DNA from: Coprinus comatus
Taxonomy: Eukaryota > Basidiomycota > Agaricomycetes > Agaricales > Agaricaceae
Direction of reading: 5' to 3'
Assembly: GCA_034638255.1 (NCBI GenBank)
Contig: JAWPGT010000001.1
Coordinates: forward strand, 682,001-746,000
Length of the DNA stretch: 64,000 nt
The notes below the pieces were generated by a model. That model worked only from the letters and a program-made list of their open reading frames with translations. It was not told the DNA's origin and searched no databases. The position numbers were made by a program, and so were the translations under genes. The number at the start of each line of letters is the position of its first letter. Position 1 is the stretch's first letter. This document shows, one piece after another, positions 1-12,081 of the stretch.

Positions 1-3000
1 CAACGGGGAAAAGAAAGTTAATATAGATATATTACCTATAGGTTCCCAATCTCACCTCCTTGGCGAATACGAAGTCTTGTACCGAGACTGTATTCTCCAT
101 TATCTTGTACCAAGAGTTACAGCAATAATTTTTGACTTTGGTAAGGTCTTGGGACTGGAAGAAGATTCTAATTGAAATTTGATCAATTAATATGGTAGCT
201 GAAATAATCAATGTGTAGTAGTCACCTGAGGGAATTCTCAACCAATTTTCGTTGGGCTAAAACGCCATCACGCCTGACAGTTTCAATTCCTTTCGCGTCA
301 AAGATAGGCACTTTATCATCAGTGGCCTCGTATTTGAACCCAACATAGCGTTTCTTAGCTAGTAAGACGCAAGGGTGGTATACCTACTCCGATTCAGGTG
401 TCCATTATATATTTAGACATGAAGCAAACAAACCTTTTCGAATTTAAGCTTGATTGGAACTGGGTTTTGAGAGGTTACGGCATTTGCAATCTCGTTGCCG
501 ATTCTAAATGCTTGATCTCGAGTTTTTCCCGGAAGGTATCTATTCCAAAGTCATAAAAGTCGGACTAACGAAAATACCAAACGTACATGAAAAGACTATC
601 GGTGTCTCCATAAACAACCTTTACAGGTCTTAGCAAATGGTTCGGGCAGACAAAGAGGTGACATACTTTCCCTCCCCACTTTTTGTTACTGTGAACCAGT
701 TCAATAGCCTAAGATAAATATTATTTCACAAATAAAAACTGTAATTTTCAATGCAAATCGCTACGCACCTTTTCGAGTGTTTCCCGACCAGTTTGGACGA
801 TACTATCTGCGATTTCCACAGCAGGCATTCTTCCTGAAAATGTAGCGCTGGTGTAGCCATATGTGACATTTGCAATGTATTTCAGTGCCAACTGTCGCGC
901 ATTTAGTACACGAGTTAGCGCCTCAAGAAAAATTAACACAGTTCCAGGTGAATGAAAAGGCAAACAACGCCATACCTTGTCTGTTTTGAACCCTTTCATT
1001 GCTTCTTTAACCATAACACGCGTCTCCAGTAATTCTGAAAGCATTCGTCCTAAAAGGCCCTTCCTAACTTCGCTTTTAACATACATAATTCCGTTTGGAG
1101 CCACTATCAAAAAATGGTTAATGCAATCATTTCAACAGGATGGCCCGGAGCCCACCGTTAATGTGGTCCCGAAGAGTCTCTAGGATACCAGGAGGCAAAT
1201 CAAGTTTTGTTGTGCCCAACTTGTATCCTTCTTGGAAAGGCTTGATACGTCCTAGGCAGGTTGAATAACAATAGTTATAAGCAATCATAACGGAAGGATA
1301 TAGGGATTGAAAATCCAAGACGACAAGGGGGCTTGAGTAGAACGCAGACATTGGTTCCATAATAAGGGGCATACACTCTGCTGCGTTTTGTTTACCAACC
1401 TAGGGGAAGAGTACCAGAATCAAGGCTGTACTTCTGAGCTTCTCTCGACAAATATATTTGAGCTCACATCGTTCTTATTCGGAGACAGTAGAATAAAGTT
1501 CTCTGGTTTGGCAATACGAAACATGAAGGATTCGACCTTCAACTGTGACCCACGACTGAGGACAGAATAAAAGTCGACGCCGAAGACACGTGCGAATTCC
1601 CTAGATACCTTCAAGTCAGCAGTCAGATCATACTTTTTAGTTCTATGAAATTCATACGCTGTCTTGGTTATGATTTCAGATTGCTCCAAGATACGCAGTG
1701 TTGCACAGGCACAAGTCAATAGATACCTCAACAGATTGGATACGTGTCCTGGAACAGGACTATTATACCAGCTTGATAAAGTTGTAGCACTGTACTTTGG
1801 TATTCTAATTGGGGGTGGAAATGATGAGAAGAATTAACCACATATTATGAAGTAATCTGAACCTTTGTCGTAGAACATGAAAAGCCACATTGGACAATGT
1901 GTATGAAGTCAAAGCAAGTTCGGTCCGCATGATGCGCCAGGTATTTAAGACATGCCGACCTGCAACCTGTAGGGTGGCTGTATTTCGGGCACCCCAGCTA
2001 CTGTCTCCGCCACCTCTTCTCCTAGGTGCTCGAGATATGAAATCTTGCAAATCAAAACCTTAATAGAAAATAAATTAGAATATAGTTTTGGGGTGCAAAG
2101 CAACTGTACCGTATTGTTTAGCTCGACTGTCGAGGTAACCCCAGGAACGGTTTTGAATTTGCCATCCAGTGAGGATATCGGGATCAAGATCAATCACTAG
2201 ATCCGTTACTCTATTCAGCAGATCAAGTTCTGTGTCTACACTATCAATTTGGAATCCACGTATTCTTTTCGGATTTAATTGTGCGTTGTGCACGGAAATG
2301 ATACCGGTTTGGATTTCTTCTTTTCCAGTGACTTGAAAAGCATAGATGGCAACAAGTACTTCATTCTCTTCAGGGTCTGGTGCTGTCTTTTCATCATCAA
2401 CCTGGGCTAGTTCAAGCGTGAACGCACTGTACGATACAAGGAACTAACTAGCATTAACTTACCCATAACTTCAAGTGACATAATCGTCATATTTCCTTTC
2501 CCCCGGGTACTACTCGTTATTGCAGGATGAAGAGGAGAGACCTTGAACCCATGTGACTTGGACTGCGAGGGACCTTCAATCTGACAAAAGTGAGTCCAAT
2601 GTATATACCTGACCCTTCCTAGAATTTCACCTGGGAACGTAATTTTCTCCTACGTTGAGAGACTCCGGCAGAGGATACAGAACTTTTCTTACACCAACGC
2701 ACAACCTCTTTCTGGCTCGGTGGAAGCCTTGCATATTCCCAACCCAATTGACCTCGGAATTGGGAATCGGAGAATACTGCTTCAAATGTAGGAAAGGTGG
2801 TGGTGGTGTGGAACTGATCCAAAAATGCAATGCCATGCCCGCCTTTCAGGTGATAGAACAAGCCAGCAAACTCCTGTCCCTTCCCATGAATGTCTTTTTC
2901 GTTTGAGTAGAAAGGTGATTGGTAAATCATAGTTGGTAAATTGAGTGACACGAAGCTGACTCGCAATTCCGACGTAGAAGGAGGCGGGACGGAGTACATA

Positions 3001-4863
3001 TACCAATTTTTATTTGTCATTTTGCAACGTTGGTAGGCATTGGTGAGGGATGTACTTCCAGGTAGATTATGTGCAATGGAAAAGCGTGTTGTGGTTCGCA
3101 AGGACGTCTTTTTGCTGAGTTGTGCGTCTAGAGGACTAATGGATTCCTGGGATACAGCAGGATCCCGGCTCTGAATTCCTTCTTGCGTCCCTGGGGGTGA
3201 ATGTCTTCAACAGGAAAATTGATTAGCCTGTTATATAACTAATACACGAAAAGTTAGATACCGGATGTCACCAAATTTTCTGATTCCTTCGTCTCTATCG
3301 GGACTGTATGCGAATTTTTTGCTGCTGATATTGCGTGAGATCAGGAAACAGAGGAATCAATTTTTATAATAACCTTGCTGTCGAGAACAGATTTGGCTTT
3401 TGGGAATGGGACGTTCCACTATCAAGGAAAGGATTTGGAAATTCTCTGAAAAGGTTGAGTAATATTCAAAAAGTTCAAGCGATCCATAGCATTACCGAGC
3501 CTGCGTAGGGTCTGGGGCTAGTGGAGAACTTTCATTTGACCTATTCAATGACTGGGCATGGTCGCCATGATCTTGTTCAACTTCTGGTACGTTCTCCATG
3601 AGACTGTCGGCATCTTCTTCCTCGGTCTTATCACCATCATCCTGCCCTTCGTCATATTCACTTAATTGATCGAGTCCTTCTCTTACCAGTGCCGCTTCAT
3701 CGACATCGACTTCGCCGTCATCCTTTGACCCTTCTTCGATCGCCGATAACTCGTTTAGCTCGTGGTCCACATTGTCGATTTGGTTGTCCCCTTGGCCTCG
3801 AGGCTTCCAGTTCCTCCACCGCTTATCCCAGAGAGCTTCAATACTCTCGAATGCTGACATTACTTGAGCTTCCCAACAGGGAGAACTATCTGGAATAGCT
3901 TGTTCTGCTGGCGTTTCTTTTTCTAATCGCATCCGTATCTCATCCCACCACCGGGCTTCTGCCACCCATTCATTATTTATCCGTCTGGATGCTTCACTGG
4001 GATCAACTGGTAACTCTGGAGAAGGATTGAGACCTTTTTCGCGCCGGCGGTTTCGTTCATCGTCCCAAAGTTCTCGAATACTACTGACAAATGGTTCTGA
4101 AGGCAAATCCGGGCCAGGTATCTGTAGAGTATGATGTAAATTGCGTTCGCTTAGACGATTTCTGTTCATGATATGGGGTGCAAGTGCGTCCAATTCGAGC
4201 GCCATTCGTGTTTGACGAGAGTAAGGGGATGGCTTCAAAGGTATAGTAGGTACATCATCATCATCTGGGTCTCTTCGCAAATAGGCATCGCTGAGCTCAA
4301 CGATCCCGCAACCATACAACCCGAAATCGCACATGAATTGCATGACAAAATTGAGATGATTCTCGTATACCTGGTATTTCTGGCTCATGATGGACCCAGA
4401 TTGCAAGATAACAGCCGCCCGATTCACAACTGCAGGATCTCCAAATAACAGTTTCAAGAAAGGCGAATAGGCGGAATGGAAACCATAGAATTTAATTCCC
4501 TTTACAAGGAAGATTGCACGAACATACTGCGACTTTGGAGAATAGGGATCGCGTTTCAGTGATAGAGCAATAGCATGATTTAATGATTGTTTCAGGTTTT
4601 TGATATAGCATTTTACTGAACTCGAGTCAGCACTTCTAAACGCTCAATGAAATTTTTGACAGACCGTGCTGAGGGTGTAATTTACCCAAGTACTCAATAA
4701 AGCAATACGGAAAAACTTGATGCACATGCAAGCAGGTTTGCTGTCCGGTTGAAGAGTGGCCATATACACGCAATACAGGTACACTGGGAAGATCAGAGCG
4801 ATCAAGTGGACCAGGTGGAGAAAGAATGTAGTCAATTTGGTTTATCTGTACACTGAGTGACAT
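1..4863 (-). CDS. REV3: DNA polymerase zeta catalytic subunit (REV3), 3' end off window
   Basis: Family B polymerase that extends past DNA lesions in translesion synthesis, acting in the nucleus with REV7. The N-terminal block begins MSLSVQINQIDYIL (start at 4863; an in-frame ATG also lies at 4878). Next comes a REV3-type N-terminal region (YENHLNFVMQFMCDFGLYGCG, about 4300-4375). The exonuclease-like region (about 2100-2290) has DPDILTGWQIQNRSWGYL, where REV3 proteins lack the proofreading residues. Polymerase motif A is LDFQSLYPSVMIAYN (about 1270-1320), motif B KYIANVTYGYTSATFSGRMP (about 810-875), and motif C YGDTDS lies at 595-612. The peptide VSLQ-like/VSVQDFVFAKEVRLGTYR near 32-90 is typical of REV3 after the palm. 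The C-terminal Fe-S/zinc region lies beyond base 1. Many short introns interrupt the gene and not all borders are resolved. Identity is very sure. Confidence 0.93.
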
Positions 4864-4932
4864 GGTCTGGGACAACAATTATTTTTGAAATATGCCAGAC
4901 CCCTATAACTTGAAAGTTCCCACGCAATAAGC

Positions 4933-5957
4933 TCATTCATCCAAAACAGTGAGGACCTGCTGGCCTTTCCATGTTCTGCCTGGTTGCAGTTTGGTGTATC
5001 CTCGGACAGATCCAGGTTCCACACAGATGAAGTGCTCCCTATAATTACCACCTGAGTCTATAAGACATTGTTACTGGAATAATACATACCATCCATTATC
5101 TTCCATGTCACTAATTTTCCTTCCTTGTTCTTGTGGATTCCAGATTACAACGTTGTCCAAATTGGTTGCTTTGATACTGATCCTTCCTTCTGGCCAAACT
5201 ATTTCGTAGTTCCCGGGAGCATCCTCAAACACGAAGTCGGTAAATGTCCTGACATCCACTATCGCCCTTGACTCAATGCGGGGTATACTCCGCTCCTCTT
5301 CATTTATCTGGGTCTTGTCATAATATGTGCAGTGTTGAAGAGGTGTGACCTCGACCGCAGAAGCAGGTACTCGGAAATAGTTATGGAAAAGTGCCTGAAA
5401 CTCCAACGTCCTGGCACTTTGTGGCGGGTTACACAGAGACAGGTCCATGGTAAGCTGATTTTCTGCTAGAGTGACTACATATCCAAGTTCGAAGTCGTTG
5501 TCATATTTTGTAGTGATTGAATCAGTTGGCTTCAAGGCTTCGAGGTACTCGAGTTTAATCATTGTCCCAGAAGATCGTGGAATAAAGACTTACTAAAGCG
5601 CACAGAAACACCGGCTTCGTTGTCCATGACAATCCTGTCAAAGGACCATTGTTCACTTCTAGCAAATCCATGTTGAGGCAATTGTACATGATCGGGATGT
5701 GTCGGTGCTCCAAAGCATGGAAAAACTAGTGGAACACCTCCTCGTACAGGCTTCGAGCCATCTAACGATGCCTTGGAAGAAACGAAGAGCCTCTCTCTGC
5801 CATTGCAGTTCCAGGATACAACTGTTGCTCCGTAGAAGATAACTTCGACTGTCGCTCCCTGAGAGAGTGTGTCAATCCACGAGAAACTAAATGAGATAAA
5901 GAGATAAACCTTCGGGTGCGTCAATATGACTTTATCCTCTAATCGCTCTACTGGCAT
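4933..5957 (-). CDS. Glucose-6-phosphate 1-epimerase (hexose-6-phosphate mutarotase)
   Basis: Cytosolic enzyme that interconverts the alpha and beta anomers of glucose 6-phosphate; it belongs to the aldose-1-epimerase fold group, YMR099C type. Exon 1 starts MPVERLEDKVIL at 5957. A 51 bp intron (5859-5909, GT...CAG) follows, then GATVEVIFYGATVVSWNC and the family signature GVPLVFPCFG ... LPQHGFARSEQWSF with the expected active-site His. The second half runs from about 5550 and ends in a short last exon reading REHFICVEPGSVRGYTKL ... VLDE with the stop at 4933-4935. The length of roughly 300 residues is normal for the family. It ends only 54-69 bp before the REV3 start on the same strand, so its 3' UTR and the REV3 promoter must overlap. 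Confidence 0.9.
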
Positions 5958-6528
5958 GATGATATGTACTTACTGGTGCTACTATCTATGACTTCATGAC
6001 GTTCGTTTTAATACTTACTCTGGTCGCGCGGCCCGCGGCCCGCCTGTAGCAGGTTACACCTTCCTACACCATTTCCTTCCCTCGATGATACTCTGGCTAT
6101 TTACTCAAAAATGTTGAACATGTCAAACTTTTTTTGACCAAATAGCTGTACGCATTTGTGACTTTATATTCATGCTAGGGTTTTCCTGCGAATAGAAAAA
6201 CTACAAAGTAGTGACACGGGCATGGACGACCAGCAGTTCATACTTGAAGCTTGAGCGACGTTGGGAGATTATTTACAACACCAAACAACAGGATTATCTG
6301 CAAGTTACTTTGTAGGATGGGCATCAATTTGCCAACAAGAAATGGGAGAAGGGGTGTGGCAAAAAGCAAGCACGTGGTTACATGAAACGCACAGTAGCAA
6401 ATGATGAGGGCTCTGCAATACTTACTCTCGTTGTTACATCTGGACGGATAAACTTCTTCTCTATAAATTGTCTAGAGTAACCACACGCACGCCATTATTT
6501 TTCACTTAAACAGTCTTTCAAGGACAAC
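5958..6528. promoter_or_regulatory. Divergent intergenic region, epimerase / PP2A-A
   Basis: 571 bp between two divergent start codons, so it holds both promoters. A short GC-rich run with about three tandem GCGGCCC-like units sits near 6025-6043, close to the epimerase start. A pyrimidine-rich stretch precedes the PP2A-A ATG. I see no open frame worth calling. Confidence 0.5.
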
Positions 6529-8683
6529 ATGGATCAAACAATTCCAATCGAAGATGTGAGTCCGGGCTCGCGATATCGACCTTTTGTGAGCTCAATGCAG
6601 TACCAGATTGCGCCGATTGCGATCCTCATGGACGAGCTACGCTCCGAAGATGTCCAATTGCGCCTGAATGCAATCCACAGTATACCAACAATAGCGCTGG
6701 CTCTTGGCCCAGATCGTGCACGCGAGGAGTTGATCCCATTCCTCCAGGATTCTGTTGATGACGAAGATGAGGTTCTTCTAGCGCTTGCGGAGGAGTTGGG
6801 AAAGAGTTTTGAACAATATATTGGCGGGAAAGAACATGCCCATGTTCTTCTTGGACCATTAGAGAACCTGTCCGCAGTGGAAGAGACTCTAGTGCGCGAT
6901 AAGGTATGTCTAGGCTTTGCAAAATCCATACTCTTAACATTTAACTGAAGAATTGGTTAAGGCGGCTGAATCCATTACAAAAATTGCCGCTGTCCTGTCA
7001 CAAGGTCAAATCGAGGAGTATTACATTCCCCTTTTGAAGAGACTTTCGACGGGCGAGTGGTTTACCTCACGAACCTCTGCTGCTGCCCTTTACCCAGCTG
7101 TATATGCGAAGGTTTCCCCAACTCTCCAAGACGAATTGCGCAAAGGGTATACTGCACTTGGAGCAGATGACACACCCATGGTTCGAAGGGCTGCAGCCAA
7201 ATCTCTTGGGGTACGATGATATCTTCTTCGAGCCGATATTGACACTCATTGTTCAACAGCCACTATTGAAGCATCTTACACAGCAACATATCATTTCAGA
7301 TGGGCTTCCCATTTATCGACGCCTACAAAGCGATGATCAGGATTCCGTTCGACTCCTGACGGTTGAAGATTTGATCGTTATTGCCCAAAAGCTTTCCCCC
7401 GCCGAGGTCAAGGACTTGTTGTTGAAACAGATCAAACAAAGCATTGGCGATAAGAGTTGGCGGGTGCGTTACATGGCTGCCAGTCATTTCAACGAGGTAC
7501 GAAAACAACCTAATACATACTTGACGTGTGCACATCCCTAACACGCATTTCGGAAGCTGGCAGAGGCAGTCGGCACGGACATTGTACGGGAAGAATTACT
7601 CGGACAATACGTTCAGTTGCTTAAGGACAACGAGGCAGAAGTCCGAACTGCTGCTTCAACACAAATTCCAGGTTTAAATTGTTACGTTTTCAAGTTGATT
7701 CCTCCGCTAATTACTGGGCAGGTTTCTCTAAACTTCTCGACAAGGAGGTTATTCTCGCACGGATAATACCATGTGTCCGGGATTTGTCCCAGGATGCTTC
7801 CCAACACGTTAGAGCTGCGCTGGCAAGTCAGATTCATGGGCTTGCTCCCTTGTTGACCAGAGAGCCTACCATCGAACATCTCCTTCCTCTCTTTTTGCAT
7901 CTTCTCAAGGACGATTTTTCCGAAGTACGATTGAATATTATCAGCAAGCTAGAGACAGTTGACAATGGTTTGTTTTGTTCCCCGAGCCCTACTTGACCAA
8001 TCTCATCGTGGCATGACAATAGTGATTGGAATTGAACTTCTTTCTTCAAGTCTGCTTCCCGCGATAGTAGAATTGGCTGAGGACAAGTCCTGGCGAGTGC
8101 GGCAGGCAATAATTCAATACATCCCTTTACTGGCGACACAATTTGGAAAACCTTTCTTCGACGAGGAGCTTGGAAATCTGTGCATGTCGTGGTTGGGAGA
8201 CACGGTATACAGCATCAGAGAAGCGGCAACAATCAACCTTCGGAAACTTACTGAGGTCTTCGGCGTGGAATGGGCCCAAGTTGCAATAGTACCTAAAGTG
8301 GTAGGCATGGGTTCACATCCTAGCTTCCTCTTCAGGATGACGACCGTGCAGGCTATTACAGTAAGTGTAATATCATATCATCATGGCGATTCCGGCTCAA
8401 ATTGCTCTAGACCATCGCGCCTTCGCTCACCCTCGATATAATACGCTCTGATGTCATTGGACCTCTTCTAGAACTATCCAAGGACCATATCCCCAATATT
8501 CGTTTTAACGTTGCCAAATCCTTGGAAGTGTTGGCTACATCCTTCAATTCCACGCCTGAAGGCCGCCAATTCATTGCAGAGTCCGTCCTCCCAGCGTTGG
8601 AAAGACAGAAGAATGACGTGGATGCGGATGTTCGTTATTTTGCTTCGCGAGCTTTGCAAAAGGCTGTACCAGCTGAATCCTGA
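6529..8683 (+). CDS. Protein phosphatase 2A scaffold subunit A (PR65)
   Basis: HEAT-repeat scaffold that joins the PP2A catalytic subunit to its regulatory B subunits (Tpd3/Paa1 type). The start [13 protein letters not shown] is followed by the diagnostic first HEAT block [20 protein letters not shown]. Repeats continue through all exons: [82 protein letters not shown]. The last exon ends [20 protein letters not shown] with a stop at 8681-8683. At least seven short introns interrupt it; the first lies after VRDK near 6903 and ends just before the Ala-Ala-Glu-Ser codons near 6961. The encoded length of roughly 590 residues fits 15 HEAT repeats. No frameshift seen. Confidence 0.93.
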
Positions 8684-9347
8684 AGTATGTCAAGTTTTTG
8701 ACATACGTGTTCGATTTTTCAAATAGTGATTAATCAGGAATTCTAGATTAGGATGGATAGATTGGATTTTCACACCCTCCGTTTTTGACCAACCATATCA
8801 TGTATTATCGAAGAAGGTGCAGTATACGACGTCATTTTAATCAAACTATCGCGTCCTCCCAACTGCTGGCTCGACTGTGATTTCAATTGTTTGAATCCAA
8901 TAACATTGCCTACAAGATGAAAACCATTATGGTAATTATAAACGAGTTCAAACATCTTTCTATGATGCTATGATTGAGACCGGAATCTACAAAGTGAATG
9001 ACCAAGCTATCATCAGAGTCGTCAATGATGTGTATTCAGGTGCGTTCGACTCAGGTGTGTATAGGGGTATGTAATTCCGCGTATGCGAGGCTCCGGGGTG
9101 AGTAAGTTGTATGCAGGTAACCAGTTACCTTCGAGGAGTCGGGCTAAGTTACACCCAAACCCGACGGATCACCAATTACAGATCTAGCGGGAGGCAACTG
9201 CACTCTTAAACCCTCGATCACGCAGAAAAATATCCATGGTTATAAAGCCCTTGCCGCTGATAAACCTTTTTCCTGCCTAACTGTTTTTACGGCTTTCAAA
9301 CCTCCTACCCCCCTACTTTTCCGATCCAATATTGCTGTTCATCCACA
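8684..9347. promoter_or_regulatory. Intergenic region with TATA box for the CPL1-like gene
   Basis: About 660 bp with no supported gene. A TATAAA at 9241-9246 lies about 107 bp upstream of the next ATG, followed by a pyrimidine-rich tract near 9300-9325. This fits a strong regulated promoter for the secreted protein downstream. Confidence 0.5.
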
Positions 9348-10158
9348 ATGCGCCTAACCATTACACAGTTCTTTCTACTGAACCTCTTTCCTTTCACTGT
9401 CGCGTCTGCTGTTAACGGTAATAAAAATTGTAAGGAGGAAGAATTTTGGTACGAGATTTTAAGGAGTTACGTGTAGATGAGAAATTGATACCAAAATCTT
9501 ACAGGTGGAAAGATAAAGAACTTTGTTTACCAGTCGGTGGTATTCCAAATCCTCCTTCGCCTCCCAAAGGCTATTTCTGCCCACCGACAGGCTATTATTG
9601 GGATAACAAGAAAGGACACTGCGTTCCTCGTTATTCCATTCCTGAAAATGGACCAGAACCTCAATGTCCGAAGAATAGCAATTGGTATCGGGCTTTGTTT
9701 AAATGCCTTCCCATATCTACCCCAACATCTACGTTTATACCGAAACCCTCTGGCATGAAGGATGATAGGAAGTACGATTTGAGCGGAAACGCGGGGCAAA
9801 ATGGGCACAAGAAGCGCACCGTACACAAGCCTAGGCTGAATTTTTGTCCCGATGATCTTGAAGCATGCCTCGTCTCAGGTCATAGTGGAGAGTATGAATG
9901 TCTTGACACTACTGCGGAACTTAAATCCTGTGGTGGTTGTGTTACTTCAGGAGAGGGGCGAGACTGTACTAAAATTCAAGGTGTGTGGAATGTTGGCTGT
10001 GAGGAAGGACGCTGTGTCAGTAAGTAACGCATTATGATCCTCAGTACCAATGAGTTAAAACTAATCGTACAGTTCTTACTTGTGCCACTGGTTTTCAACT
10101 CTCCTCTGACAAACAATCTTGCTTGCCTAAGTCAAGGAGGGCCAATGGTTCAAATTGA
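9348..10158 (+). CDS. CPL1-like cysteine-rich secreted protein
   Basis: Likely secreted protein of the basidiomycete CPL1-like family; its molecular function is unknown. My model is join(9348-9417, 9477-10019, 10073-10158), and the phases agree at both introns. The N-terminus MRLTITQFFLLNLFPFTVASA is a clear signal peptide. A first Cys/Pro-rich part (residues ~35-90: CLPVGG, FCPPTGYYWD, CVPRYS, CPKNSNWYRALFKC) is followed by a KKR Kex2-type site. The CPL1-like domain comes next: FCPDDLEACLVSGHSGEYEC, then CGGCVTSGEGRDCT, VGCEEGRC, LTCATGFQLSSDKQSCLPK. The first intron is needed because the signal-peptide frame closes after FWYEILRSYV. The family call is firm; exact exon 1 splicing is inferred. 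Confidence 0.82.
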
Positions 10159-10526
10159 AGTTGATTTAACCAGTATACAAAGAGTACTTACCCCCCCTCC
10201 TATCCGAGTTTTACAATGCTAGGTACTTGTGCAAAACAAACAAACATTGTAGAAAACAAAATAAACCTTGCCATCACTTCCAACTTGACATACTGTCACC
10301 TTCTGAGTTCTCTATCTAACTAGTCACTGAAACTTGAAGCTTGAAGTTCTGCATCCTGCGAGTGAGTCCCAGTGGGAGCTATAGGTGCAAAATCCCCCAG
10401 TTATCGACCAGTCTAATTTGGCAGATAAACTCCGCTCGGTGATGCCCGAAATAACACTTATGCCAGCCTTGCTGCGCTCCGAGCCGTTTACGTAAAACAG
10501 CTTCGACCACGCGCACAGAGGAGACC
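10159..10526. other. Intergenic flank of the KDZ insertion
   Basis: About 370 bp between the CPL1-like gene and the target duplication. It probably holds the 3' UTR of that gene. An open frame on the minus strand runs from the transposon end into this flank but is a chance extension of the repeat. No other feature seen. Confidence 0.4.
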
Positions 10527-10534
10527 CCCAAATG
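10527..10534 (+). repeat. 8 bp target site duplication, left copy
   Basis: CCCAAATG directly abuts the left transposon end. The identical octamer abuts the right end at 28957-28964. Confidence 0.9.
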
Positions 10535-11270
10535 CACCTGTAGCTCCCAGGCTGTCACTGATATTAGACCGGTTGGTTCTGGGAACCAACAGGTCGTAAA
10601 TGAGGCAAAATCGGCGGTTTTGTGGACTTTCGAAAGACCTGGGATATCACCAAGGACTTGCAATATTTCCCTCTTGCACTTTTGCAAGCCCGCCATGAAA
10701 TGTTAAGTGTATCACGTGTGTTTTTCGATCATTTGTGTGATCAAACTCGTGTGATCATTGTTTTATTTTAGTCTTGCTGTCCGGCGTCAATGCCTGTCAT
10801 CTTCGTATGTATTATTCTTCATATTCAGTTGTTTTAATTATATAGTATGTTTATGTTTTCATTACTATTTGTTTTTTTTTTCAGTTTAATGTTGATTTCT
10901 TTTTGGTATCATGTAGTTACTGTGACTCGCAAGCCTAAAGAGACATGGCCGACTCATCAACTGGGCTCCGCCATGGCCCATCATTGATTTATATGTTTAA
11001 AACATTCTTTTGTTTAAAAAAAAATCATTCATCCAAGTTCTGTTTTTTTTGTCAATAATACATGTGATGATGTAAATGAAGTCAATAGACGATTAGTTTC
11101 AGGGGCATCTGGCTCTTGATTTTGTCTCTTTTTCAACAACTTAATCAAACATTACAACTTCAACCTTTTGTCGAAGCTCGAGGGACCCCAAAAACCCACA
11201 TACCCTCGCTCTCAAGCTGCTGGTCAGCGCTGGTCACCTATGACAGCCTCCGGTTGGAATGTTGATGGTC
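10535..11270 (+). repeat. Left terminal inverted repeat of the KDZ element
   Basis: About 736 bp, the reverse complement of 28221-28956. By eye only a few substitutions and one homopolymer length change separate the arms. Weaker inverted similarity continues inward to about 11670, where the Copia element begins, and pairs with about 27860-28220. The sharp drop in similarity at 11270 / 28221 separates a conserved terminal arm from a divergent subterminal arm. Confidence 0.9.
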
Positions 11271-11674
11271 GATAGGGAGAAAATTCCCGTTGTACCCCAG
11301 TAACGGCTGCAGGAAGTTCCGAAGCCGTTACCAGGCTCAATTTCGACATCCCGATTCCCCGTTACACCCTGTTATCCGAGGACAACTTGATTTTTTACAT
11401 TGGTGAATCCTTACGGCTTCTTTTTCCATCATCCAGTATGCCAGGAATAAGAAGCCGTCATGGTCAGCGGCGTCTACTGTCAGCTTCACCTAATGTTCCC
11501 AGGTGAATCAAGGCCGCCGTTCACTTGAGGACAATATACTCTAAGTATGCCAATGTTCAAGGATGCCAGAATGGTTCACCTAAAACTTCACTGGTTCCTT
11601 ACTGGATGACAGACGAGGTACTATCTCATGACCACTTTCTAAAGATTAATAGACATTGTCGTGAGTCAATAGTG
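11271..11674 (+). repeat. Left subterminal region of the KDZ element
   Basis: Non-coding. It aligns imperfectly, in reverse complement, with 27860-28220; shared blocks include GCGGCCTTGATTCACCTG and GACAGTAGACGCCGCTG read on the right arm. I see no gene. It may hold transposase binding sites (inference). Confidence 0.6.
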
Positions 11675-12003
11675 TGTCAGGATTGCTCTAGACAGTCCCT
11701 AAGGTCAGCACTTCTGTGAGTTGTGGTTGGACATTATCTGTTGATTGGGACTTGTACATGATTTGCGATCTTTGTGACATCACAGTGTCACGTCACACAT
11801 AGCTGAAGCGTCCTGCAGACACATGAAGACTCTCTAGTCTAATACAAGTGTCTGCAGGTGAGTAATAATAATGTTGTCCTATAGTCTAGTCTAATACAAG
11901 TGTCTGCAGTACTTGGTTAATATCTCACTCATTTCTTGACCGATTCCTTTCATTCCTTCGTCGTCGCGTCCGTCTCGTCGTCCTCTACGTTCCTGCGCTT
12001 ACA
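11675..12003 (+). repeat. Copia 5' LTR (329 bp)
   Basis: Begins TGTCAGG, ends GCGCTTACA. It contains an internal near-tandem block repeated twice (CTAGTCTAATACAAGTGTCTG, at about 11834 and 11889). Three substitutions separate it from the 3' LTR by my reading. Confidence 0.93.
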
Positions 12004-12017
12004 GGTTATGGGCCCCG
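12004..12017 (+). other. Primer binding site matching the initiator tRNA anticodon arm
   Basis: GGTTATGGGCCCCG starts directly after the LTR. It is complementary to the CCCATAACC anticodon region of initiator methionine tRNA, not its 3' end. This is the half-tRNA priming arrangement known from Drosophila copia. The same 14 bases occur next to the LTR of the gag-only element. Confidence 0.75.
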
Positions 12018-12081
12018 TGCTTTAGGACTTCAAGAAATCGCGATATCTATTTATTACCACCTTTTCCCATCCTTATCCTAG

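Noticed and set aside
6534..6929. 131-codon and 104-codon minus-strand frames opposite PP2A-A
   Set aside because: Antisense shadows of a well-conserved HEAT-repeat gene.
10379..10696. 105-codon minus-strand frame and its 72-codon mirror at 28795-29013
   Set aside because: They share the same first part only because it lies in the inverted repeat; they diverge exactly at the transposon ends. Not a gene family.
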